64,000 bases of DNA from Clostridioides difficile_D (GTDB taxonomy: Bacteria; Bacillota; Clostridia; Peptostreptococcales; Peptostreptococcaceae), in the NCBI GenBank assembly GCA_945861085.1, contig OX244046.1, positions 1,674,001 through 1,738,000 on the forward strand, given 5' to 3'. The position numbers and the translations under genes are program-made. Below, piece after piece: positions 14,689-21,445 of this stretch; within the stretch, counting starts at the first letter, position 1; every line of letters starts with the position of its first letter. The notes under the pieces are model-generated. The model was not told where the DNA came from. It made no database searches and saw only the letters and a list, made by a program, of their open reading frames with translations.

Positions 14689-14921
14689 AACTATTTAGAA
14701 TATTTAATGATGAAAACTTTGTTAGATATGAATATGTAAATGATGGGATAAAAGAAGAGTCTGGTATAATAGCTTTAAATAAGAAAACAAAGGAAGTTAT
14801 ATTTGAAAAAAGGGCTAAAAATGGAACTTCACTAACCTTCAGAGGAAGAACAAAATATAGATTATTAAAATATGCTGAAAAAAATGTTTATCCAGAAGAA
14901 GATTATATAGCAATATATTAA
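14682..14921 (+). CDS. Candidate immunity protein to the MuF toxin domain
   Basis: The 79-residue protein starts at TTG behind GGAGGGA and overlaps the toxin gene by seven bases. It is beta-rich (LFRIFNDENFVRYEYV, SGIIALNKKTKEVIFEKRA) and has no known domain. Small unrelated genes immediately 3' of polymorphic toxins usually encode the cognate immunity protein; that is the sole basis for the call. It is followed by a terminator, so the pair ends a transcription segment. Confidence 0.5.
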   Translation: MVELFRIFNDENFVRYEYVNDGIKEESGIIALNKKTKEVIFEKRAKNGTSLTFRGRTKYRLLKYAEKNVYPEEDYIAIY

Positions 14922-14923
14922 GG

Positions 14924-14959
14924 ACACTTACTTAAATTAAGATTAGTAGGTGTTTTTTT
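14924..14959 (+). terminator. Intrinsic terminator after the MuF pair
   Basis: ACACTTACT pairs with AGTAGGTGT (one wobble) and is followed by seven T. The same stem sequence recurs before the tape measure gene at 21387-21416. Confidence 0.7.
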
Positions 14960-15056
14960 ATTGCCTTTTTTAGCTATATATAGGCGTAAAAGAAATAAAT
15001 AGCAAACTATACTAGAGAGGCAAAACTCGTATAAAAGCGTAGTGTAGGAGGGAATA

Positions 15057-15692
15057 ATGGAAGAATTATTAAAAAAATTAGGATACCAAGATACAGACAT
15101 AAAAAACATAATTGAGGGTATGAAAAAAGAGAAAATTTACACTTCTAAGGAAGAAAATATAGATGAAAGATACAATAAGTTGAAAGAACAAAAATTAGCC
15201 TTAGAAGAGCAAATAAAAGGTGCAAATGACACTATATCAGATTTGAAGAAAAATAGTAAAAACAGTGAAGATATAGAAGCAAAAGTGAAAGAATGGGAAA
15301 ATAAATATAATGAACTTGATAGTACAAGTAAAGCTAAAATAAAAAATATGACTATAGACTATGCTATAAATTCTAAACTATCTGGAGTAAATGAAAAATA
15401 TAGGAAGCTCCTATGTAAAGAATTTGATACCAGTAAAATGGAAGTAAAAGATACTGGAGAAATTATAGGATTAGATGAACAATTTAAAGACATATCAGAA
15501 ACATATAAAGAGTGGTTTGAAAGTTCTACTCCAAGTAATACAGGTTCACCTGGTAATTTCCCAAGAAAATCAAATGTAGTCAATAATCCTTTTATAAAAG
15601 AAACATTCAATTTAACAGAACAAGGAAGATTATTAAAAGAAAACCCTGATAAAGCTAAAGAATTTGCAGCTCAAGCAGGAATAAATTTATAA
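15057..15692 (+). CDS. Capsid scaffolding protein
   Basis: The 211-residue protein is mostly coiled coil between residues 30 and 110 (ERYNKLKEQKLALEEQIKGANDT), with no membrane or catalytic motif. It lies directly upstream of the major capsid gene, the standard place for a phage minor structural GP20/scaffold. The ATG has a TAGGAGGGA site. Scaffolds guide procapsid assembly and leave before packaging. Confidence 0.8.
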   Translation: MEELLKKLGYQDTDIKNIIEGMKKEKIYTSKEENIDERYNKLKEQKLALEEQIKGANDTISDLKKNSKNSEDIEAKVKEWENKYNELDSTSKAKIKNMTIDYAINSKLSGVNEKYRKLLCKEFDTSKMEVKDTGEIIGLDEQFKDISETYKEWFESSTPSNTGSPGNFPRKSNVVNNPFIKETFNLTEQGRLLKENPDKAKEFAAQAGINL

Positions 15693-15709
15693 GGAAGAGA
15701 GTGATTTAA

Positions 15710-16678
15710 ATGGCAGTAACAAAATTAAGTGATGTAATAGTACCAGAATTGTTTAACCCATATGTAATAAATAAGAGCATGGAGTTATCAGCTCTATATC
15801 AAAGTGGAATAATTACAAATGATGCAAGCTTAAATGCTTTAGCTTCTCAAGCTGCACCAGTTGTAAATATGCCTTTCTTTGAGGATTTAAATGGAGAATC
15901 AGAACAAATAATAGAAGATGCTGATTTAACACCAAATAAAATTACTTCAAGTCAAGATGCAGCAGCTATATTAAGAAGAGCAAAAATGTGGGCAGCTACT
16001 GATTTATCAGCAGCTATGGCAGGAAAAGACCCAATGGCAGCAATAGCAAGTTTAGTTGGAAGCTTCTGGGCTAGAGATATGCAAAAAGAACTTATAGCAG
16101 TTTTAAATGGTATATTCTTATCTGCAAATATGACAACAAATAAGTTAGATATATCAGCAGGAACAGGAAATGCTGCAAAATGGTCACCATCAGCTTTTAT
16201 AGATGCACAACAATTATTAGGAGATGCACAAGGTCAGTTAAAGGCTATAGCAATGCACTCAGCTACTAAGTCAGCACTTAAAAAACAAAATTTAATAGAA
16301 ACTATTAGACCAGATGTAGGTCCAGATTTTGAAGTTTATCAAGATAAATTAGTTATAGTTGATGATGGTTGTCCTGTATCTAAAGAAGGCGTTTATACTT
16401 CTTATCTGTTTGGTAGTGGAGCAATAGCTTTAGGAAATGGTAATCCAGTAGGGTTTGTTGCTACAGAAATAGATAGAGATAAGAAAAAAGGTTCTGGAGT
16501 AGATTATTTAATCAATAGAAAAACATATATACTACATCCAAGAGGTATAAAATTTACTAATGCAAGTGTAGCTAAAACAGAAGGTCCTTCAAGATTAGAG
16601 TTAGCAAAAGGTGAAAACTGGACAAGAGTTTATGAGCCTAAGCAAATAAGAATAGTTGAATTTAAGCATAAACTATAA
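15710..16678 (+). CDS. Major capsid protein
   Basis: The 322-residue protein has the HK97-fold type seen in SPP1-like and other Firmicute siphophages: SDVIVPELFNPYVINKSMELSALYQSGII at the N-terminus, VNMPFFEDLNGESEQI, and the Ala-rich DLSAAMAGKDPMAAIASLVGSFWARDMQ spine helix. The C-terminal block NRKTYILHPRGIKFTNASVA is typical. It follows the scaffold and precedes the connector genes. The codon pattern suggests high expression. Confidence 0.9.
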   Translation: MAVTKLSDVIVPELFNPYVINKSMELSALYQSGIITNDASLNALASQAAPVVNMPFFEDLNGESEQIIEDADLTPNKITSSQDAAAILRRAKMWAATDLSAAMAGKDPMAAIASLVGSFWARDMQKELIAVLNGIFLSANMTTNKLDISAGTGNAAKWSPSAFIDAQQLLGDAQGQLKAIAMHSATKSALKKQNLIETIRPDVGPDFEVYQDKLVIVDDGCPVSKEGVYTSYLFGSGAIALGNGNPVGFVATEIDRDKKKGSGVDYLINRKTYILHPRGIKFTNASVAKTEGPSRLELAKGENWTRVYEPKQIRIVEFKHKL

Positions 16679-16703
16679 AATATAGTTTTTAGTAGGTGAT
16701 AGT

Positions 16704-16958
16704 ATGGATTTAGAAATCTTAAAAAATATAAAAACAGAACTTAGAGAAGAACAATCACCTTTTTTTTCTGATGATGAAATTACTTATTACTACAATAAAA
16801 ACAATCAAGATTTTAATAAAACCATGTATGAGCTATGTATATTAAAGGCTGAAAACGATAGTATCACTTTACCTGGAGGCTTAAGCATGCCAGAAAATAA
16901 ACTATATTGGTTAACTCTGGCAAAAAAGTTTAAAACAAATGGAAGTAGATGTCTATGA
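16704..16958 (+). CDS. Head-tail connector (adaptor) protein
   Basis: The 84-residue acidic, helical protein (LEILKNIKTELREEQSPFFSDDEITYYYNK) sits directly after the capsid gene. The length, the N-terminal helix pair and the position match the DNA-packaging/adaptor proteins that attach under the portal. It overlaps the next connector gene by ten bases. The call rests mainly on position. Confidence 0.6.
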   Translation: MDLEILKNIKTELREEQSPFFSDDEITYYYNKNNQDFNKTMYELCILKAENDSITLPGGLSMPENKLYWLTLAKKFKTNGSRCL

Positions 16959-17317
16959 TAGCTCAAAAGGTAAAACCAAAGATAATCAAAGCTATCAATA
17001 AGATGCCAACAGAAGCTATAGTAAAAAGAGTTGGAGTAAATGAGTTTGGGGAGCCTTCAGATGAAGAAAATATAGTTTGTAATGTGATAGGTTTATATCA
17101 TGAAGGAAGTAGCTCTATAAGTCAAATAACAAAGGATAAAGGTGTTGTTATAAAAGATAAAGAGCAGTATTTAATGGTTGTTTGTGATGAAGATACAGTA
17201 AAGATAAAGCAAGGTGATTTCATGTATTTAGATGAGAATAAATTTATTATACAAGACCTTGGAAATCAAAATAGAATGAATATTTATTTTGATTTAAAGT
17301 TAGGAAAGGTGAGATAG
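16949..17317 (+). CDS. Head closure protein / putative minor capsid protein
   Basis: The 122-residue beta-rich protein (AIVKRVGVNEFGEPSDEENIVCNVIGLYHEG, YLMVVCDEDTVKIKQGDFMYLDENKFIIQDLG) has a dUTPase-like small barrel pattern typical of head-closure or stopper proteins. It is second in the connector row. The start overlaps the adaptor gene, and a second in-frame ATG two codons on is possible. Confidence 0.65.
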   Translation: MSMIAQKVKPKIIKAINKMPTEAIVKRVGVNEFGEPSDEENIVCNVIGLYHEGSSSISQITKDKGVVIKDKEQYLMVVCDEDTVKIKQGDFMYLDENKFIIQDLGNQNRMNIYFDLKLGKVR

Positions 17318-17318
17318 T

Positions 17319-17753
17319 ATGAGTAAAGGGTTTAAATTTGATACTAGCAAGTTGCTTAATGCTTTAGTAAGTAGAGAAATGAAAACTAAGGCTGCACTAG
17401 GAGCTTATGCAGACACTTCATCTCAACTATTAGAAAGCAATGCTAAAAATGATAGACCATGGAAAGACCATACTCATGATGCTAAAAATAGGTTACATAG
17501 TAGTTGGGAATGGCAAGGAGACACTATAAGGATAGCACTTAGTCATGGAGTTGACTATGGATTATACTTAGAAAAAGGTACAGGTCCACATGTTATAGAA
17601 GCAAGACCTGGAAGTTATTTATTTTGGGATGGAGCATCACATCCTGTTAAAAAAGTTAATCATCCAGGAAGTAGACCATATCCAATTATAATGCCAACTA
17701 TAGAAAAATGTGGTCCAAGTATTATAAGAGGTCTTGATGTGATTTTAAAGTAG
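17319..17753 (+). CDS. HK97 gp10-like / minor capsid connector protein
   Basis: The 144-residue protein contains the gp10-like core SRLLESNAKNDRPWKDHT-type region followed by RLHSSWEWQGDTIRIALSHGVDYGLYLEKGTGP and RPYPIIMPTIEKCGP. This matches the minor capsid protein family between head closure and tail terminator genes. It starts one base after the preceding stop. It probably helps join head to tail. Confidence 0.7.
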   Translation: MSKGFKFDTSKLLNALVSREMKTKAALGAYADTSSQLLESNAKNDRPWKDHTHDAKNRLHSSWEWQGDTIRIALSHGVDYGLYLEKGTGPHVIEARPGSYLFWDGASHPVKKVNHPGSRPYPIIMPTIEKCGPSIIRGLDVILK

Positions 17754-17760
17754 GTGAAGT

Positions 17761-18105
17761 ATGTTTAAAAAAATATATAAACATTTAAAAAATAAGGGTT
17801 TTAATGTGTATTCTATTGGACAACATCAAGGATTATGCATAGAACCTTTTTTAGTTATATTTGAAAAAGGTCCTCTACAAACAACAGAAAAAAATATAAT
17901 AAAAGATTTATTTGAAATATATGTATTTTATCCAATTGGACAGTATTCTAAAGTAAGTGAATACAAGATAAGTGTTGAAAGTGTCATGGATGAAATAGTA
18001 GGAATAAAACAAGCTTATGAAGCTTTACCTATTCTTATAGATGATGAAAAACAAGCTTATTTCACAAGATTAAGTTATTATGAAAACAAACAAATTAGGA
18101 GGTAA
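17761..18105 (+). CDS. Tail terminator / minor capsid protein
   Basis: The 114-residue protein (FKKIYKHLKNKGFNVYSIG, LEIYVFYPIGQYSKVSEYKISVESVMDEIVG-like segments) sits just before the major tail protein. The small alpha/beta fold and its place in the operon fit tail-completion proteins that cap the tail tube. The ATG has a TAGGTGAAGT site. The assignment is mostly by gene order. Confidence 0.6.
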   Translation: MFKKIYKHLKNKGFNVYSIGQHQGLCIEPFLVIFEKGPLQTTEKNIIKDLFEIYVFYPIGQYSKVSEYKISVESVMDEIVGIKQAYEALPILIDDEKQAYFTRLSYYENKQIRR

Positions 18106-18110
18106 TAAAT

Positions 18111-18917
18111 ATGGCAGTACAAATATTAAATCAATACCCACTTACAGATGTTGTATTAGTTCAAATTGAAACAGTTGAACAAAATCCGGTTACATATACA
18201 TTTGATACATCTGATGAGATAGGGACAGAGGAAATCATTTCTGAAGGTGAAGAATTAACTTTAAAAATAAAGAAAAAAATAATAGCAAATAGAGCAGCAG
18301 AAGATACAAGTTTAGGATATGATTTAACATTAAAAGATAATGTATTTTGTCCAGAAATACTTCAAATAATGCAAGGTGGAACAATAGAAAAAGAGGAAGA
18401 TGGTAGCTTTAAGAGATATTTAGCTCCAGAAGTAGGGAAGACTTTTTCTAAGAAATCTTTTAAAACAATAATCTATAGTTCAGTTGTTGGACCAGGAGGA
18501 GATACTGGGCAATTTGCTAAGACTACTTTCCCAAATTGTAAAGGAAAGTCTGTTCCACTAAACTTTAAAGATGGAGAATATTATTCAAATGAATATGTTA
18601 TAAATAGTAGACCTAACACAGGGCAATCTCCTTATGAGGTTGAAATAGTAGAGGAATTACCTAATGGTTATGAAGCTACAAAAGTATTTTTAGACAGTGC
18701 ATCTGTATCAGGAGCAACAGCAGGAGATAAAAAGATAACAGGATTAACAGCAGGCAAAATATATAAGGTTACAGTTAATAGCAATATAAAATATACTTTA
18801 GCAGATGGAACATTAACAGAGACTGAGTCTGATAAAGCAGCATTAACAGGAACAGAGATAATAGGATTAACAAATGGAGAAACATATAAGGTTGAAGAAG
18901 TTAGTGTAAGTATATAA
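18111..18917 (+). CDS. Major tail protein
   Basis: The 268-residue protein forms the tail tube. The N-terminal two thirds are beta-rich, with NRAAEDTSLGYDLTLKDNVFCPEILQIMQGG, typical of tube proteins in this phage group. The C-terminal 85 residues (from about 183) look like a separate Ig-like or decoration domain with two similar half-repeats, GLTAGKIYKVTV and GLTNGETYKVEE. It is followed by an intrinsic terminator, a usual arrangement for this highly expressed gene. Confidence 0.8.
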   Translation: MAVQILNQYPLTDVVLVQIETVEQNPVTYTFDTSDEIGTEEIISEGEELTLKIKKKIIANRAAEDTSLGYDLTLKDNVFCPEILQIMQGGTIEKEEDGSFKRYLAPEVGKTFSKKSFKTIIYSSVVGPGGDTGQFAKTTFPNCKGKSVPLNFKDGEYYSNEYVINSRPNTGQSPYEVEIVEELPNGYEATKVFLDSASVSGATAGDKKITGLTAGKIYKVTVNSNIKYTLADGTLTETESDKAALTGTEIIGLTNGETYKVEEVSVSI

Positions 18918-18925
18918 ATAGATTA

Positions 18926-18956
18926 AAGCTCTAGTAATTAGCTAGAGCTTTTTTTA
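18926..18956 (+). terminator. Intrinsic terminator after the major tail protein
   Basis: An eight-base stem AGCTCTAG/CTAGAGCT with a seven-base loop is followed by T-rich sequence. Confidence 0.8.
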
Positions 18957-18972
18957 GAAAGGGGACACAAAT

Positions 18973-19449
18973 ATGAATGAACTTAAAGTAACAAGTTTAG
19001 AAGAATTGAAAAAAATAAAATTGACTGAGATAATAGAGGTTGGAAGATTTTTAGATGGAACTATGTTAGTTGCGGAAGTAAAACAACCTGACTTAATGGC
19101 TCTTGCAATGGCTGGTAAGATACCAAACAGCCTAATGACAGCATCAATGAGTTTAGTTGAAGAGAAGGAAAGTAAAGATAGTACTGGAGAAAAAGTACTA
19201 AAGAAGATGAATGATGAATCTAATTTCTCTAAAGAAATGTTTGAAATGATGGATATAGTGGCTAAAGAAGTGCTAGTTAACCCTACATATGCTCAGATTA
19301 AAAAAATAGGATTGGAACTTTCTATTGAACAAAGATTAACATTATTTAATCGTATTCAAGGAGGTACAAAGTCACTAGAAAACTTTCATCAAGAGTCCAC
19401 AGATATTGAGGATTCTAAATCAAGTGATAATGTACAACAAGATGCCTAG
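18973..19449 (+). CDS. Tail assembly chaperone (gpG-like)
   Basis: The 158-residue protein begins MNELKVTSLEELKKIKLTEI and is mainly helical with an acidic C-terminus. It lies between the major tail protein and the tape measure gene, as expected for a tail assembly chaperone that binds the tape measure protein before tube assembly. A second frame (19442-19642) overlaps its end in the +1 phase, as for the gpG/gpGT pair. Confidence 0.7.
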   Translation: MNELKVTSLEELKKIKLTEIIEVGRFLDGTMLVAEVKQPDLMALAMAGKIPNSLMTASMSLVEEKESKDSTGEKVLKKMNDESNFSKEMFEMMDIVAKEVLVNPTYAQIKKIGLELSIEQRLTLFNRIQGGTKSLENFHQESTDIEDSKSSDNVQQDA

Positions 19450-19642
19450 TGAGATATTAAGAATTAAAGATGAATATACTTCTTTTTGTTTTGATGAAGC
19501 TTGTATGTTTTTAGTAGATGCTATAAAAAATGATAAAAAGCTTAAATTTGAAGAGAATAGTAATACTTCTAAAGAAAATATAAGAAAAAGAACTACTTTT
19601 GTTGATATGGCATTAAAAAAGAAAGAAAAAGATAGAAAATAG
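19442..19642 (+). CDS. Second tail chaperone frame (gpT-like), possible frameshift product
   Basis: The frame overlaps the upstream chaperone by eight bases in the +1 phase. An ATG at 19442 would give 66 residues (PSEILRIKDEYTSFCFDEAC), but no ribosome site precedes it. Either translational coupling or a +1 frameshift near the UAG at 19447 would express it. The family commonly makes a fused longer chaperone by programmed frameshifting. Confidence 0.6.
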   Translation: MPSEILRIKDEYTSFCFDEACMFLVDAIKNDKKLKFEENSNTSKENIRKRTTFVDMALKKKEKDRK

Positions 19643-19729
19643 TATTAATTTATTCTATTATAATAGACTAGCTCTGTGATTTAGTGTAGAATTTATAGTG
19701 AGAAAATGATTTCACAGGGGGATTATATT

Positions 19730-20272
19730 ATGAAAATAAACAAAAAAATATTATCATTAGTTCTATCATTAGTAATTGGGATTTCTGTAGTTGGGTGTAG
19801 CTCTCCAAGTTCGCCAGATGATTCATCTAAAAAAGATGCAAAGACAGAGCAAAAGAAAGATGAAAAAAAAGAGTATAAATTTGGAGATACTATAGAAATG
19901 AAAGACTATGATGAAGGAACTTACAAGCTAACATTTGAAGGTGTGAGAAGCACAGATGAACGTAATGAGTTCGCTGAAATTGAAGCTAAAAAAGTAGTTT
20001 TTGTTGATTTTAACTATGAAAATGTAGATTGTAAAGAAGCTGTATTTGTAACTGAGGGAATTGAATATCAAGTGGCAGATGGTGATGGAAATGTGCTACA
20101 AACTTATCCAGTAGACGATTCAACTAGAATGCAACAAGAAACAACAGCAGGTACTAAATCAAAGGGAACAACAGCGTTTGCTATAACATCAGACTCAAAT
20201 GCTGTAAAAATAATTGTAAAAGATAAAGTAAATAATAAGGTCATGGGAGAAATAAATGCTACTTTAGAATAA
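19730..20272 (+). CDS. Phage-encoded lipoprotein
   Basis: The 180-residue product has a signal peptide at residues 1-22 ending in a lipobox VVGC, so the Cys is lipidated and the mature protein faces outward on the membrane. A Ser/Lys-rich linker and a beta-sandwich-like domain follow, with an EGVRSTDERNEFAEIEAKKVVFVDFNYEN pattern like DUF4352-type lipoproteins. The gene lies inside the tail module between chaperone and tape measure genes, and a -10-like TATAAT at 19659-19664 may give it its own promoter. By analogy with lipoproteins of other Firmicute prophages it may cause superinfection exclusion (inference). Confidence 0.7.
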   Translation: MKINKKILSLVLSLVIGISVVGCSSPSSPDDSSKKDAKTEQKKDEKKEYKFGDTIEMKDYDEGTYKLTFEGVRSTDERNEFAEIEAKKVVFVDFNYENVDCKEAVFVTEGIEYQVADGDGNVLQTYPVDDSTRMQQETTAGTKSKGTTAFAITSDSNAVKIIVKDKVNNKVMGEINATLE

Positions 20273-20529
20273 AAATAGTATTAGAGAAAAGAAAAAAGTT
20301 AACAGGTAAAATATTCTAAATGAATAGAATAAATTAATGTTAATTTATGATATAATAATAATATAGATATTTTGCAGTGTACGATTTTTTATATAAATTG
20401 GATGTAATCATTGAAAGTGCTATGATATAAGCATGTTTTGTGGTGTGTGAAAAACACTACTGGTTACTCACTGCAATTTTAATATGGTTTTATATGTGCA
20501 AGAACTGGAAGTGCTCAATTTATTTTGGG
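20273..20529 (+). promoter_or_regulatory. CRISPR leader region
   Basis: This AT-rich interval has no credible gene. It contains TATAAT at 20351-20356 without a clear -35, a long-range inverted repeat TTGCAGTG/CACTGCAA (about 20373 and 20470), and a seven-pair local hairpin near 20439-20460. It directly precedes the first repeat and the degenerate repeat is at the other end, so this is the leader side. Confidence 0.55.
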
Positions 20530-20954
20530 GTATTATATTAACTATGTGGTATGTAAAGGTAACATTGTTCAACTCTTTTGTTTTATTAGATACTTGTATT
20601 ATATTAACTATGTGGTATGTAAAGATACTTACAACGATTCTAGCAAAATTAGGATTACTCGTATTATATTAACTATGTGGTATGTAAAGCCAATAATACT
20701 ATCTATAGCTGATTTTGCATCTGAAAGTATTATATTAACTAAGTGGTATATAAAGGAAATTATAACTAATATTTTAAGTAATGTACAGGGGAGTATTATA
20801 TTAACTATGTGGTATGTAAAGTAGGAGTAGCTTTGAATAAACACATGTCACAAGATTCAAGTATTATATTAACTAAGTGGTATGCAAAAATTGTTTTAAA
20901 TTGATTAAGTACATCTGTTGCATTTATATTATATTAATTATGTATTATACAATT
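20530..20954 (+). CRISPR. Prophage CRISPR array, seven 29-base repeats and six spacers
   Basis: Repeats begin at 20530, 20596, 20661, 20727, 20793, 20861 and 20926. The consensus starts GTATTATATTAACTATG and ends TATGTAAAG, like the C. difficile type I-B repeat. Repeats 1, 2, 3 and 5 are identical, 4 and 6 have a few changes, and 7 is degenerate (about 21 of 29), marking the distal end. Spacers are 37, 36, 37, 37, 39 and 36 bases. No cas genes occur in the window, so it must use host Cas proteins. Spacers 2 and 5 match the tape measure gene of this prophage (see 23155 and 23451). Confidence 0.95.
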
Positions 20955-20993
20955 AAATTAAAAAATATATTTGAGTTAGAGAGGGAGTAGTTT

Positions 20994-21362
20994 ATGTCGT
21001 TATTTGGAAGTAAAATTACAAAAGAAGAAAAAGAGAAAAATCGAGAAGAAACTGAAAAGCATTATGAAAGACTTAAAAATATGACAAAAGAAGAAAAAAA
21101 AGAGTATGAAATTCAAGAGTTTATGAAGAAATATCAATTAGAAAATTTAGATGAAAAAGATTTAATAGTGTTAAAGAGAATAGCAAGTGATTTGTTTGGA
21201 AATGGTCTTATTAAGGCAGGTATGGCTTTAAGCTTTACTGATGCAAAGGAACAAGCAAAAATAGGATACCTTAGCGCTTTAACAGAACAAAATTGGATGA
21301 TAATTAGACAGTTAGCTCAGTTGAATAACAATATAGAAAAACTTATAGAAGATAAAAAATAA
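20994..21362 (+). CDS. Phage hypothetical protein between CRISPR array and tape measure gene
   Basis: The 122-residue product has a very charged N-terminal half (KITKEEKEKNREETEKHYERL) and a helical C-terminal half (LIKAGMALSFTDAKEQAKIGYLSAL). The C-terminal helix with QLAQLNNNIEKLIED is coiled-coil like. The ATG follows GAGAGGGAG, 40 bases after the last degenerate repeat. No family is recognised. A terminator follows. It forms part of an accessory cluster with the lipoprotein and array. Confidence 0.5.
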   Translation: MSLFGSKITKEEKEKNREETEKHYERLKNMTKEEKKEYEIQEFMKKYQLENLDEKDLIVLKRIASDLFGNGLIKAGMALSFTDAKEQAKIGYLSALTEQNWMIIRQLAQLNNNIEKLIEDKK

Positions 21363-21386
21363 TGGACTGAAAATAATAATACACAA

Positions 21387-21416
21387 AACACTTACTTAAA
21401 TAGTAGGTGTTTTTTA
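21387..21416 (+). terminator. Intrinsic terminator before the tape measure gene
   Basis: AACACTTACT pairs with AGTAGGTGTT and is followed by TTTTTA. The stem is the same as at 14924-14959, so this terminator module is repeated in the prophage. Confidence 0.7.
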
Positions 21417-21445
21417 TGTGAAATTTCAAGGAAAGGAGGAAAAAT

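Noticed and set aside
20525..20824. Open frame running through the CRISPR repeats
   Set aside because: The repeats and spacers happen to lack stops in this frame; the region is clearly a CRISPR array.
20890..20925. Spacer 6 similarity to the tape measure gene near 22425
   Set aside because: Only about 12 of 15 bases agree around ACAGATGT; this is not enough to claim a protospacer, although the translated NATDVL resembles the ATDVL of the tape measure protein.
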